From Stenotrophomonas daejeonensis (GTDB lineage: Bacteria > Pseudomonadota > Gammaproteobacteria > Xanthomonadales > Xanthomonadaceae): DNA of 64,000 nt. The DNA is taken from assembly GCF_001431505.1 (NCBI RefSeq), contig NZ_LDJP01000010.1:62001-126000 (forward strand), in the 5' to 3' direction. This document shows, piece after piece, positions 1 through 10,817 of the stretch; the stretch's first letter is position 1; every line of letters begins with the position of its first letter. The translations under genes and the position numbers were made by a program. The notes under the pieces are model-generated. The model searched no databases. It was not told the DNA's origin and saw only the letters and a list, made by a program, of their open reading frames with translations.

Positions 1-267
1 GGTGCCCAGTTCGGCGCGGCCTTCCGCATAGGCGATTCCGGCCAGCTGCACGGTGGCGTCGGCGCCCTTGCGGCCGCGTTCGCGCAGTTTCATCAGCTGG
101 TCGACCAGCCCGTCCTGCTCCGGCGGCAAGGCCTGGACCGGCTTGGCGGCCATGTCCTCGTCGAAATAGAACTCGGCGATCTTCGGCAGGTTCTGCGCCT
201 GCGCCGACGACAAGAACAGGCTCGCCAGCAGCGCCAGACCGGCAGCCACGGACTTCGTTGTACCCAT
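1..267 (-). CDS. Exported protein of unknown function (3' end outside window)
   Basis: The reading frame enters at the left edge, so only the first 89 codons are visible. The chosen ATG is preceded by a purine-rich GGGGAAG-GGGG stretch; two ATGs 15 and 18 bases upstream are in frame and possible but lack this site. Residues 1-25 form a clear signal peptide (positive start, Leu/Ala-rich core, SSAQAQ cleavage region), so the product is probably periplasmic. The visible mature part (KIAEFYFDED, then a charged helix KLRERGRKGA and QLAGIAYAEGRAELG) resembles a helical Sel1/TPR-like repeat start, but that is a guess. It diverges from the oxidoreductase gene at 437. Confidence 0.6.
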   Translation of the reverse strand, partial: MGTTKSVAAGLALLASLFLSSAQAQNLPKIAEFYFDEDMAAKPVQALPPEQDGLVDQLMKLRERGRKGADATVQLAGIAYAEGRAELGT

Positions 268-436
268 ACCCCACTTCCCCATCATTGAAGTTGTTGCCAA
301 GCCAGCGATCCTAACGGTTCGGCGCACGGACCGCGACTTTGCCGGAATATCGCCGAAATCCGCACTGTTACAATCGCCAGCCGCGCGCCGCCCCGGTGCG
401 GCTGCGGATGCCAGCCGTTCCTGCTTTGGGCCAGCC

Positions 437-3400
437 ATGACCAGTACCGCCGAACTCACCTCGCCCGCCTCCGCCAACGATCCGTTGCTCGGGGTGCGCG
501 ACCGCGACTACACGCTGGAGCACAAGTACACCCGCATCGACGGCCGCATCTACCTGAGCGGGGTGCAGGCGCTGGTGCGGCTGCCGCTGATGCAGCAGCA
601 GCGCGACCTCGCCGCCGGGCTGGATACCGCCGGTTTCGTCAGTGGCTACCGCGGCAGCCCGCTGGGCGGTTTCGACCTGGAGCTGTGGCGCGCGCGCAAG
701 CATCTGGACGCGGCGAAGGTGAAGTTCGTGCCCGGCCTCAACGAGGACCTGGGCGCGACGATGGTATGGGGCACGCAGCAGGCCAACCTGTTCCCCGGCG
801 CCAACGTCGATGGCGTGTTCGGCATGTGGTACGGCAAGGGCCCGGGCGTGGACCGCTGCGGCGACGTGTTCAAGCACGCCAACGCCGCCGGCACCTCGAA
901 GCACGGTGGCGTGCTGGCGCTGGCCGCCGACGACCATGCCTGCCGCAGCTCGACGCTGCCGCATGGCAGCGAGGAGGAGTTCGTCAGCGCGATGATGCCG
1001 GTGCTGAACCCGGCCGGCGTGCAGGACATCCTCGACATGGGCCTGGTGGGTTGGGCGATGAGCCGCTACACCGGGCGCTGGATCGGCTTCAAGACGATTG
1101 CCGAGACGGTGGAATCCTCGGCCTCGGTGGATGTGAATCCGTTCGCGCGGCAGATCATCCTGCCGGAGGATTTCGAGATGCCGGCCGCCGGGCTCAACAT
1201 CCGCTGGCCGGACCCGCCGCTGGAGCAGGAAATGCGCCTGCACCGCTATGCGGTGAAGGCCGCGCAGGCCTTCGCCCGGGCCAACGGCATCGACAAGGTG
1301 GTGATGGATTCGCCGCGCGCGCGGCTGGGCATCGTCACCACCGGCAAGAGCTACCTGGACGTGCTGCAGGCGCTGGAGTACCTGGGCCTGGACGAGAAGG
1401 CCTGCGCCGAGATCGGCATCCGCGTCTACAAGGTCGGCATGACCTGGCCGCTGGAACCGCAGGGCATCGGCGCCTTCGCGCGCGGACTGGAAGACATCGT
1501 CGTGGTGGAGGAGAAGAAGGCCTTCATCGAGCGGCAGATGAAGGAGTATTTCTACAACTGGCCGGCCACCTGGGGCGCGCGCCCGTCCATCGTCGGCAAG
1601 TACGACGAGCAGGGCGCGTGGATCCTGCCTTCGACCGGCGAACTGACCCCGGCCACCATCGCAGGCGTGATCGGCCGCCGCGTCCAGCGCCTGCTTCAAT
1701 CCAGCTCGATCAATACCGAGTCGATCGAACAGCGCCTGCGCTGGATGGACGAGAAGGAAGCCGAGATGGCCCTGCCGCGCGCGCAGTTCCCGCGCGTGCC
1801 GCACTACTGCTCCGGCTGCCCGCACAACACCTCGACCAAGGTGCCGGAAGGTTCGCGGGCGATGGCCGGCATCGGCTGCCATTACATGGTGACGTGGATG
1901 GACCGCGACACCGACACCTTCACCCACATGGGCGGCGAAGGCGTCACCTGGGCCGGGCAGGCCGCATTCACCGACACCGAGCACGTGTTCCAGAACCTCG
2001 GCGACGGCACCTATTTCCACAGCGGTTCGCTGGCGATCCGCCAGGCCATCGCCGCCGGCGTCAACATCACCTACAAGATCCTCTACAACGACGCGGTGGC
2101 GATGACCGGCGGCCAACCCGTCGATGGCACGCTGACCGTGCCGCAGATCGCGCACCAGATGCGTTCGGAAGGCGTGCACACCATCGTGCTGCTGTCCGAC
2201 GACGTGACCAAGTGGAAGCGGCGGCGCCACGAATTCCCGGGCGAGGTCGAGTTCCACGACCGCGCCGAACTGGATGCCGTGCAGCAGAAGCTGCGCAAGG
2301 TGAAGGGCACCAGCATCCTCATCTACGAACAAACCTGCGCCACCGAAAAGCGCCGCCGCCGCAAGCGCGGCAAGCTGGTCGACCCACCCAAGCGCACGAT
2401 GATCAACTCGTTGGTCTGCGAAGGTTGCGGCGATTGCGGCGAAAAGAGCTTCTGCGTGTCGGTGCTGCCGAAGGAAACCGAGTTCGGGCGCAAGCGCGAG
2501 ATCGACCAGTCCAACTGCAACAAGGATTTCACCTGTACCACCGGCTTCTGCCCGAGCTTCGTCACCGTGCATGGCGGCCAGCTGCGCAAGGACAAGAAGA
2601 GCGGTGCGGCCAGCCTGCTCGACAACCTGCCCGACCCGGCGTTCCGCAGCGATTTGTCGCAACCGTGGAATATTTTGATCACCGGCGTCGGCGGCACCGG
2701 CGTGGTCACCATCGGCGCGCTGCTCGGCATGGCCGGGCATCTGGAAGGCAAGGGTGCGACCGTGCTCGACCAAACCGGGCTGGCGCAGAAGGGCGGCGCG
2801 GTCACCACGCACATCCGCATCGCCAACACCCCGGCCGACATCCACGCCGTGCGCATCGCCGCCGGCGAGGCCGACCTGGTGCTGGGCTGCGACATGGTGG
2901 TGGTCAACGACTACTGGGCGCTGTCCAAGGTGCGCGGCGAGCGCTCGCAGGTGGTGCTCAACACCTACGAGGCGATGCCCGGCACCTTCACCACCCGCCC
3001 GGACATGCAGTTCCCGGCTGCCGACATCATCGCCGGGGTGAAGGTGGCGCTGGGCGGGCGCGACCCGATCCTGCTCGATGCCACCCAGCTCGCCACCGCG
3101 CTGCTCGGCGACGCGCTGGCCACCAACCTGTTCATCCTCGGCTTCGCATGGCAGCAGGGCCTGGTGCCGCTGTCGCTGGAAGCGCTGATGCGCGCCATCG
3201 AACTCAACGGCGCGGCCATCGAAATGAACCAGCGCGCGTTCGCGTGGGGCCGGTTGACCGCCATCGACCCGCAGGCCGTGCAGCAGGCCGCCGGGCTGGT
3301 GCGCAACGCGCCCACCGAGGCCGAGCGCACGCCCGGTGCGTTGCAGGAACTGCCGCCGGGCGACTGGGAAGGCAGCGAGGCCGGCGCGCCGTCGGCACCG

Positions 3401-4162
3401 CGCAATCCGGGCAACGAGCCGGAAGTGCGCGGCCTGCCTTCCAACGACGCACGACCGGGCGACGTCACCTTCGCCACGCTGGACGACGCGCGCCTGTCGC
3501 GCTCGCTGGACGAACTGATCGCCCGCCGCAGCGCCTTCCTGATCGACTACCAGGACGCCGCCTACGCCACCCGCTACCGCCAATTGGTGGATGCCGTGCG
3601 CAAGGCCGAGCAGCACGTCGCACCGGGCAGCACCGCGCTGACCGAGGCGGTGGCGCGCTACTTCTTCAAGCTGATGGCCTACAAGGACGAGTACGAAGTG
3701 GCCCGCCTCTACACCAGCGGCGATTTCCTCAGGCAGGTGCAGCAGAAGTTCGACGGCGACTACCAGGTGCGCTTCCACCTCGCACCGCCGCTGTTTGCCA
3801 AGCGCGACGAACACGGGCAGTTGCAGAAGAAGGAATACGGCCCGTGGATGTTCAAGGCCTTCGGCCTGCTGGCGAAGCTGAAGTTCCTGCGCGGCGGCCG
3901 CTTCGACGTGTTCGGCTACACCGCCGAGCGCCGTGGCGAGCGCCAGCTGATCGCCGACTACGAAAAGACCGTGCAGGAACTGTTGGCCACGCTCGACGCC
4001 AACCGGCTGCCGCTGGCGGCGGAGATCGCCAGCATCCCCGAGCACATCCGCGGCTACGGCCACGTCAAGGAACGGCACCTGCACGAGGCCAAGGCACGCG
4101 AGGCAGCGTTGCTGGCGACGTGGCGCAACCCGAGGGCGCTGCATATCGTGCAGGCGGCTTGA
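437..4162 (+). CDS. Indolepyruvate ferredoxin oxidoreductase family protein (fused alpha-beta)
   Basis: The 1241-residue protein is a fused 2-oxoacid:ferredoxin oxidoreductase of the indolepyruvate type, expected to decarboxylate aryl- or branched-chain 2-oxoacids to acyl-CoA and reduce an electron carrier in the cytosol. The N-terminal pyruvate-binding half carries SGYRGSPLGGFD (about 75). The thiamine-diphosphate part follows YCSGCPHN (about 457) with GDGTYFHS and LYNDAVAMTGGQ. A Cys-rich iron-sulfur region CEGCGDCGEKSFC starts near 660 with further Cys after it. From about 745 a gamma-type domain ITGVGGTGVVTIGALLG begins, followed by the C-terminal extension usual in proteobacterial fused forms. 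It is intact and stands alone, so the true substrate cannot be read from context. Confidence 0.9.
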   Translation: MTSTAELTSPASANDPLLGVRDRDYTLEHKYTRIDGRIYLSGVQALVRLPLMQQQRDLAAGLDTAGFVSGYRGSPLGGFDLELWRARKHLDAAKVKFVPGLNEDLGATMVWGTQQANLFPGANVDGVFGMWYGKGPGVDRCGDVFKHANAAGTSKHGGVLALAADDHACRSSTLPHGSEEEFVSAMMPVLNPAGVQDILDMGLVGWAMSRYTGRWIGFKTIAETVESSASVDVNPFARQIILPEDFEMPAAGLNIRWPDPPLEQEMRLHRYAVKAAQAFARANGIDKVVMDSPRARLGIVTTGKSYLDVLQALEYLGLDEKACAEIGIRVYKVGMTWPLEPQGIGAFARGLEDIVVVEEKKAFIERQMKEYFYNWPATWGARPSIVGKYDEQGAWILPSTGELTPATIAGVIGRRVQRLLQSSSINTESIEQRLRWMDEKEAEMALPRAQFPRVPHYCSGCPHNTSTKVPEGSRAMAGIGCHYMVTWMDRDTDTFTHMGGEGVTWAGQAAFTDTEHVFQNLGDGTYFHSGSLAIRQAIAAGVNITYKILYNDAVAMTGGQPVDGTLTVPQIAHQMRSEGVHTIVLLSDDVTKWKRRRHEFPGEVEFHDRAELDAVQQKLRKVKGTSILIYEQTCATEKRRRRKRGKLVDPPKRTMINSLVCEGCGDCGEKSFCVSVLPKETEFGRKREIDQSNCNKDFTCTTGFCPSFVTVHGGQLRKDKKSGAASLLDNLPDPAFRSDLSQPWNILITGVGGTGVVTIGALLGMAGHLEGKGATVLDQTGLAQKGGAVTTHIRIANTPADIHAVRIAAGEADLVLGCDMVVVNDYWALSKVRGERSQVVLNTYEAMPGTFTTRPDMQFPAADIIAGVKVALGGRDPILLDATQLATALLGDALATNLFILGFAWQQGLVPLSLEALMRAIELNGAAIEMNQRAFAWGRLTAIDPQAVQQAAGLVRNAPTEAERTPGALQELPPGDWEGSEAGAPSAPRNPGNEPEVRGLPSNDARPGDVTFATLDDARLSRSLDELIARRSAFLIDYQDAAYATRYRQLVDAVRKAEQHVAPGSTALTEAVARYFFKLMAYKDEYEVARLYTSGDFLRQVQQKFDGDYQVRFHLAPPLFAKRDEHGQLQKKEYGPWMFKAFGLLAKLKFLRGGRFDVFGYTAERRGERQLIADYEKTVQELLATLDANRLPLAAEIASIPEHIRGYGHVKERHLHEAKAREAALLATWRNPRALHIVQAA

Positions 4163-4175
4163 AACACCAGAAATA

Positions 4176-4273
4176 GCAACCCATACATTGCATTTCGCAA
4201 ATGCAATGTATGGGTTGCATCTTGGAATTGAAACCTATCGGTTGCATTTGCCATCGGCAAGGCATACGTTGCC
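4176..4273. promoter_or_regulatory. Operator-like palindromes upstream of hipBA
   Basis: A perfect inverted repeat has 20-base arms (4176-4195 and 4199-4218) around a 3-base centre; each arm holds CCCATACATTGCATTT or its complement. A second, shorter dyad lies at 4256-4273 (GGCAA-N8-TTGCC), and a related AACCTATCGGTT element sits between them. All lie between the oxidoreductase stop and the hipB start. HipB-family repressors bind paired palindromes upstream of their own operon, so autoregulatory operators are the likely reading. The big palindrome lacks a following T-run, which makes a simple terminator for the upstream gene less likely, though it could do both jobs. Confidence 0.6.
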
Positions 4274-4295
4274 AAGTCACTGCCGGGGTACCGAT

Positions 4296-4562
4296 ATGGA
4301 ACGCATGACATCCACCGCATTTACCATCCGCACAGCCCGGCAACTGGGTCCACTGATGCGTGCCTTCCGCAAGCAGGCCGGGCTCAGTCAGGCCCAACTG
4401 GCCGAGCGCCTCGGTATTTCCCGCCAAGCCATCACCGCCCTGGAGCGCGCGCCGGAGTCCGCCACCTTCGAGCGGTTGATGCGGGTATGGGCCGAACTGG
4501 GGCTGGCCGTCTCCCTGCAACCGGACCTGCGCGTCGCCTCTCCGCCAGCGCTGGAGTGGTAA
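4296..4562 (+). CDS. hipB: HipB-like antitoxin, Cro/CI-type helix-turn-helix
   Basis: A small protein of 88 residues whose middle part (MRAFRKQAGLSQAQLAERLG, then ISRQAITALERAPES) is a textbook Cro/CI helix-turn-helix at about 25-65. It lies three bases upstream of a HipA kinase gene, the standard antitoxin-toxin order. HipB binds HipA and represses the operon. The ATG at 4296 is chosen because GGGG lies eight bases upstream and because the in-frame ATG at 4188 would start inside the palindromic operator; an ATG at 4305 is also possible. The C-terminus is short (QPDLRVASPPALEW); in E. coli HipB a C-terminal Trp lies in the tail that interacts with HipA. Confidence 0.85.
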   Translation: MERMTSTAFTIRTARQLGPLMRAFRKQAGLSQAQLAERLGISRQAITALERAPESATFERLMRVWAELGLAVSLQPDLRVASPPALEW

Positions 4563-4565
4563 GCC

Positions 4566-5891
4566 ATGCCCGAACTGCGGGTCTGGATGAATGGTGTGGA
4601 AGTCGCCATCTGGCAGGACGAACCGCGCGCCGGTTCGCGCTTGACCTACCTCCCCACATGGCTGGAATCCCCGTTGCCGCGCCCCCTGTCGCTGTCGCTG
4701 CCACTGTTGCCGGCCGGCGAAAGCCACCGCGGCCAAGCCGTCGCCGATTACTTCGACAACCTGTTGCCCGACAACGGCGCCATCCGCAACCGCATCCGTG
4801 ACCGTTTCGGCACGCGCTCCACCGGCACCTTCGATCTGCTGCAGGCCATCGGCCGCGATTGCGTTGGCGCGGTGCAGTTGCTTCCGCCCGGCTACGCCCC
4901 TGACGATCTCCACGAAATCCGCTGCCGACCGCTGAGCGATGCACAGGTCGGTGGGCTGCTGCGCAACGTCACCACGACCGCACTGCCGGGGCAGCGCACG
5001 CGCGGCGAAGACGAGTTCCGCATTTCCATCGCCGGCGCGCAGGAAAAAACCGGCCTGCTGCGGCACCACGGGCAGTGGTGCATTCCCACCGGCAGCACGC
5101 CCAGCACCCACATCTTCAAACTGCCGCTGGGACTGGTCGGCAACATGCGCGCCGACATGCAGTCGTCGGTCGAAAACGAATGGCTGTGCTTGCAGCTGCT
5201 GGCCGCGTTCGATATTCCCGTCGCCAACACCTCGATCGGCCAATTCGGCGACCAGCGTGCGTTGATCGTGGAACGCTTCGATCGCCGGCTGGCCCGCAAC
5301 GGCCACTGGTGGCTGCGGCTGCCGCAGGAGGACATGTGCCAGGTCTTCGGCCTGCCCTCGTCACGCAAATACGAAAGCGATGGCGGCCCCGGCATCGTGC
5401 AGATCATGGAACTGCTGCGGCAATCGGAGCAGCCGGAAGACCGCGCGATCTTCTTCAAGACCCAGTTGCTGTTCTGGATGCTCGCGGCCACCGACGGACA
5501 CGCCAAGAACTTCAGCATCCACATCGAAGCGGCCGGCCGCTTCCGGCTGACGCCGATCTACGACGTGCTTTCGGTCCATCCGATCCTCGGCCGCAGCCCG
5601 GGCCAGCTTTACCCGCACAATGCGGCACTGGCGATGGCGGTTGCCGGCAAGAAGCGCCATCGCAAGCTCGTGCAGATCCGCCGCCGCCATTGGAACGAAA
5701 CCGCACGCGCCTGCGGCATTGCCGAAGGCGCCGAACCGTGGATCGCACAATTGCTGGAGCAGGTGGAACCGGCCATCGCCACGGTACGCGCACGCTTGCC
5801 GCCCGGCTTCCCCGATTCGGTGGCTACGCCCATTTTCAATGGCCTGCAAACGTCGGCCGAACGATTGGCGGCAATGCCTGCCGACACCTGA
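4566..5891 (+). CDS. hipA: HipA-family serine/threonine kinase toxin
   Basis: At 441 residues this matches full-length HipA (about 440). Classical HipA phosphorylates glutamyl-tRNA synthetase, lowering charged tRNA and inducing dormancy. The N-terminal subdomain contains YFDNLLPDNGAIRNRI. The Ser-containing loop SIAGAQEKTG lies at about 153-163, the position where E. coli HipA autophosphorylates Ser150. The catalytic and metal-binding segments DGHAKNFSI (about 309) and LTPIYDVLS are intact, so it should be an active kinase. It is translationally close to hipB with only three bases between them. The target in this organism is unknown. Confidence 0.88.
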   Translation: MPELRVWMNGVEVAIWQDEPRAGSRLTYLPTWLESPLPRPLSLSLPLLPAGESHRGQAVADYFDNLLPDNGAIRNRIRDRFGTRSTGTFDLLQAIGRDCVGAVQLLPPGYAPDDLHEIRCRPLSDAQVGGLLRNVTTTALPGQRTRGEDEFRISIAGAQEKTGLLRHHGQWCIPTGSTPSTHIFKLPLGLVGNMRADMQSSVENEWLCLQLLAAFDIPVANTSIGQFGDQRALIVERFDRRLARNGHWWLRLPQEDMCQVFGLPSSRKYESDGGPGIVQIMELLRQSEQPEDRAIFFKTQLLFWMLAATDGHAKNFSIHIEAAGRFRLTPIYDVLSVHPILGRSPGQLYPHNAALAMAVAGKKRHRKLVQIRRRHWNETARACGIAEGAEPWIAQLLEQVEPAIATVRARLPPGFPDSVATPIFNGLQTSAERLAAMPADT

Positions 5892-5984
5892 ACTTCGGTG
5901 CCGCGGCGAAAATCCCGCCAAGCGGGGTTCAGCTGCACCTTGAGCTCGGAGAGTACTGGCCATCCTTGCCCAACTGTCCCGGTA

Positions 5985-6626
5985 TCAGGAATGCATGCGC
6001 TGCCACACCAGCGTGCGGTTGTTGGCCGGCATCGCCACGTCCTCGCGCAGCGCCAGCCCCTGCATGCGGGCCAGCGTATCCACCGCCTCGAAATCGCGGA
6101 TGCCCGAACGCGGGTCGCGCGCCTTCAACCAGCCATCGAACGCGCGGTTGCTGTCGCTGCTGAAATCGCCGCCGTAATTGAACGGCCCATAGGCAATGAA
6201 CAGGGCGCCCGGCGCCATCAGCGACGACAGCCCGGCGAATAGCGCCTGCACGCTGTCCCAGCCCATGATGTGCAGGGTATTGGCGGTGAACACCGCATCG
6301 AAGCCGGCCATGCCATCGGCCTGCGGCAAGGCCGGCAACGGCTGCAGGCCAGGCACCGTGGCGGGTACGGCCTGCAGCTCCAGCGGCGGCGGCGTGTTCG
6401 GCAGCGCGGCTTCGTCCAGCCAGCGGCCGATGCCGGGCAGGTTGTCGCGGTGATCGCTGGCCTGCCAGCGCAGCCACGGCATCGCCGCGGCGAAATGCAC
6501 CGCATGCTGGCCGGTACCGCTGCCGATCTCCAGCACGTCGCGGGCAGTGCCGAGGTGCCGCTGCAGCACTGTCAGGATCGGCTCGCGGTTGCGGTCGCAG
6601 GATTCGGCGTAGGGTTTTCCGGTCAT
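5985..6626 (-). CDS. DUF938 class I SAM-dependent methyltransferase-like protein
   Basis: The 213-residue protein begins MTGKPYAESCDRNREPIL, the highly conserved opening of the DUF938 family, and has the Rossmann methyltransferase signature DVLEIGSGTGQHAVHFA at about 30-45. The family adopts a methyltransferase fold, but no substrate is established. The ATG at 6626 is used because GGGGAAG lies about six bases upstream and the family start aligns there; a longer in-frame start 45 bases upstream adds residues not seen in relatives. It reads away from mntP with a gap of about 110 bases. Confidence 0.8.
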   Translation of the reverse strand: MTGKPYAESCDRNREPILTVLQRHLGTARDVLEIGSGTGQHAVHFAAAMPWLRWQASDHRDNLPGIGRWLDEAALPNTPPPLELQAVPATVPGLQPLPALPQADGMAGFDAVFTANTLHIMGWDSVQALFAGLSSLMAPGALFIAYGPFNYGGDFSSDSNRAFDGWLKARDPRSGIRDFEAVDTLARMQGLALREDVAMPANNRTLVWQRMHS

Positions 6627-6735
6627 CGCGGCTTCCCCGAAGATCGGGCCGATGGTGCCGCAGTCGGCCATGACGGTGAAAGCGCGGGGGCCGGCGTCTG
6701 TACCCGTTGCCGTTGCCTGCGGACCGGGCCGATTC

Positions 6736-7323
6736 TCAAGCCACGCCCTGCAGGTGCTCGTAGAGGATGCCGCTGCCGACCAGGATCAGGATCACCCCGC
6801 CGATGATTTCCGCGCGCTTGCCGACCAGGGCGCCCAGCGCGCGGCCGAGCATGATGCCCAGCGTCACCATCAGCAGCGTGCACAGGCCGATCACCAGCGC
6901 CACCACGCCGATGTGCACGTCGAGGAAGGCCAGGCTCACGCCCACCGCGGCCGCGTCGATGCTGGTGGCCAAGCCGGTGGCGGCCAGCGTCCAGAAGCGG
7001 TGGTGTTTCCGGTCATCCTCCGGCGCCGGTTCGGCGGCGTCCTGCGGCTCGGGGCGCAGGCCGGCCACGATCATGTGCACGCCCAGCGCGCCGAGCAGGG
7101 CGAAGGCGATCCAGTGGTCGAACGCCTCCACGTAGCGCGCGGCGGCGCGGCCCAGCAGCCAGCCCAGCAACGGGGTGAACGCCTCGATGGCGCCGAAGAT
7201 CAGCCCGGCGCGCAGGGCGTCGGGCAGGCGCGGGCGGCGCATCGCCGCGCCCTTGCCGATGGCCGCGGCGAAGGCGTCGGTGGACATGGCCAGGCCGATC
7301 AGGAGGATGGAGAGCGGGGACAT
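6736..7323 (-). CDS. mntP: Manganese efflux pump MntP
   Basis: The 195-residue inner-membrane protein has six hydrophobic segments in two repeats and the MntP motifs [17 protein letters not shown] near the N-terminus and [18 protein letters not shown] in the second half; the paired Asp residues in these segments are needed for manganese export in the family. MntP pumps surplus Mn(II) out of the cytoplasm. The upstream leader carries a yybP-ykoY manganese riboswitch (7385-7512), so expression should rise when manganese is high. The ATG at 7323 has only a weak ribosome binding site, as expected when access is controlled by RNA folding. Confidence 0.92.
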   Translation of the reverse strand: MSPLSILLIGLAMSTDAFAAAIGKGAAMRRPRLPDALRAGLIFGAIEAFTPLLGWLLGRAAARYVEAFDHWIAFALLGALGVHMIVAGLRPEPQDAAEPAPEDDRKHHRFWTLAATGLATSIDAAAVGVSLAFLDVHIGVVALVIGLCTLLMVTLGIMLGRALGALVGKRAEIIGGVILILVGSGILYEHLQGVA

Positions 7324-7384
7324 TCACAGGACTCGCAGGCCGGGCGGACGACGCATACGACATGCGCACACGCCCAACCTGTCG

Positions 7385-7512
7385 TTGCGCGCGCATGCCG
7401 CTGGTCTCGCCAACCGGGTCTGGCTGCCCGCGCCACGGCGCAATGGCCGAGTGTGTTGACGCGGGCGCTTCCGATACCGGAAGCAGGCTACTCCCCAAGG
7501 GAGCGCGGATTC
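7385..7512 (-). promoter_or_regulatory. yybP-ykoY manganese riboswitch leader of mntP
   Basis: On the minus strand the leader contains the hallmark conserved pieces of the manganese riboswitch in order: GGGGAGTAGCC (complement of 7486-7496) in the first internal loop, GTCAACACACTCGGCC (about 7447-7462), and GGCGAGACCAGC (about 7400-7411) in the facing loop, separated by paired arms. These match the layout of the E. coli mntP and alx leaders. The element sits directly upstream of an MntP gene, the classic target. It probably frees the ribosome binding site or prevents termination when Mn(II) binds. The exact 5' and 3' limits are estimated. Confidence 0.88.
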
Positions 7513-7531
7513 TAGCAGCCTTCGCAATCGT

Positions 7532-7607
7532 CCGTAGGAGCGCACCTTGGTGCGCGATGAAGCTTTCCCGGTGAAGCCCCATCGCGCACCAAGGTGCGCT
7601 CCTACGG
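7532..7607. repeat. REP/REPIN-type inverted repeat
   Basis: Two perfect 27-base inverted arms (7532-7558 and 7581-7607) enclose a 22-base spacer. Each arm contains GTAGGAGCGCACCTTGGTGC or its complement, a motif widely scattered between genes in Xanthomonadaceae genomes and mobilised by RAYT-type transposases. The second arm runs into nine G residues. From 7608 to 7779 I see no gene or clear signal; the element lies between the mntP leader and the 3' end of the response regulator gene. Confidence 0.85.
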
Positions 7608-7779
7608 GGGGGGGATGGGTTGAGCACAGCGAAGCCCAACGTCACGCGGGACCCGCATGGTGGTGGCGGATGCCGGTCGTTGGTCGGCACCGCCGTTCTG
7701 CCGCATGAACCCCGGTGGCGCTGCGCGCCGTCACCCAGCCAACGGTCGGGCGCCACCAAAGCAGGTGGGTTGGCGAGGA

Positions 7780-8445
7780 TCAGTCCTCTTCCGGCGGGAG
7801 GACGATGCCGTCGTCGTCGATCGCCAGCTTGCCGGCCATCAGCACCGCCTGGGTGCGGTTGGTGACGCCGAGCTTGCGCAGGATGGCGGTGACGTGGGCC
7901 TTGATGGTGGCCTCGGATACGCCCAGGTCGTAGGCGATCTGCTTGTTCAGGCGGCCTGCGCCCAGCATCTGCAGCACGCGGAACTGCTGCGGGGTGAGTT
8001 CGCGCAGGCGCTGGCCTACCTCGCGTTCCTCGTGGTCGGTGGGCGGCACGTTGTGCGCCTCGGCCGGCGCCCAGCGCTCGCCGTCGAGGATGGTGCCCAG
8101 CGCCTGGCCGATGGTGTCCGAGTCGGCCGACTTGGGGATGAAGCCGAACGCGCCGTGGTCGAGCGCGCGACGCATCACCGTGGCCTCCTCGCGCGCGGAC
8201 ACCACCACGATCGGCAGCTGCGGGTGCAGCGCGCGCAGGTGCACCAGCGCGTTGAAGCCCTGCGCGCCGGGCATGTTCAGGTCCATCAGCACCAGGTCGG
8301 CGTCGGGGTGCTGCTCGGCCAGCGCGTACAGCGCTTCCACGCTGTCTGCCTCCAGCAGGGTCACGCCGGGAATCACCCGCTGCACCGCGCCGCGCAGCGC
8401 TTCGCGGAACAGCGGGTGGTCGTCGGCGATCAGCAGGGTGGGCAT
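7780..8445 (-). CDS. CrbR/ErdR-like LuxR-family response regulator
   Basis: The 221-residue protein has a receiver domain (LLIADDHPLFREAL at the start, phospho-acceptor Asp54 in VLMDLNMPG, conserved Lys in FIPKSAD) and a C-terminal LuxR/NarL helix-turn-helix (LTPQQFRVLQML, NKQIAYDLGVSEATIKAHV at about 150-210). It most resembles the CrbR/ErdR/AgmR regulators, which with a hybrid sensor switch on acetate use genes such as acs and actP in Vibrio and Pseudomonas. The acs, DUF485 and actP genes lie immediately beside it, supporting the same role here. The partner sensor kinase is not in the window. Confidence 0.85.
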   Translation of the reverse strand: MPTLLIADDHPLFREALRGAVQRVIPGVTLLEADSVEALYALAEQHPDADLVLMDLNMPGAQGFNALVHLRALHPQLPIVVVSAREEATVMRRALDHGAFGFIPKSADSDTIGQALGTILDGERWAPAEAHNVPPTDHEEREVGQRLRELTPQQFRVLQMLGAGRLNKQIAYDLGVSEATIKAHVTAILRKLGVTNRTQAVLMAGKLAIDDDGIVLPPEED

Positions 8446-8476
8446 GTCAAGGTTCGGATTTGGCGGGATGCTGAAG

Positions 8477-8604
8477 CCCCTCTCCCTGCGGGAGAGGGGT
8501 TGGGGTGAGGGTACGGGGGCGAAGCCCTCGCAATGTTCACTCCACGAGGCTTCGCCCGTACCCTCATCCGCCCCTTCGGGGCACCTTCTCCCGGAGGGAG
8601 AAGG
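8477..8604. repeat. Compound intergenic hairpin repeat, copy 1
   Basis: Three nested or adjacent hairpins fill the gap between the regulator and acs: CCCCTCTCC/GGAGAGGGG at 8477-8499, an imperfect 21-base dyad centred near 8535 (GAGGGTACGGG facing CCCGTACCCTC), and CCTTCTCCC/GGGAGAAGG at 8584-8604. The same outer modules recur near 22770 and 56765, so this is a dispersed family rather than a single terminator. It may also end transcripts of acs, which is read towards it. Confidence 0.8.
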
Positions 8605-8634
8605 AAAAACAGCGCGGTCTCATCGCTCCCCGCC

Positions 8635-10578
<1,944 letters not shown>

Positions 10579-10817
10579 GACAACACCCTCACCTTTGCAC
10601 TTGTAACCAATGGGGGAGCCGCATCGCGCGATGCGGCCGGTACTTCCCAAGTGTGCCGCATCCACCCCCGGTCGCGCTGCCCGCGGCGTTAGACGATGGT
10701 CGAATGCGGCCATTCCTTCGACTAATGGCGAATAGCCGCCCGCCACGCAGGCCGCGCACCCTGCCGGGAGCCGTGCACCGACGCGGCCATCGACGCCAGC
10801 CGGAGAGAGGCAGAGCA

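Noticed and set aside
368-4144. A 1258-codon open frame on the minus strand opposite the indolepyruvate oxidoreductase
   Set aside because: It is an antisense shadow caused by high GC in third codon positions; its translation is low-complexity (Gly, Ala, His, Arg, Val) with no motif, and the plus-strand gene has clear domains.
4188-4295. Upstream in-frame start for hipB
   Set aside because: It begins inside the palindrome and would add 36 residues that do not resemble HipB; 4296 has a ribosome binding site.
10579-10817. Possible promoter elements between acs and the porin gene
   Set aside because: The 239-base gap must hold two divergent promoters, but I find no convincing -35/-10 pair or regulator box, so no site is annotated.
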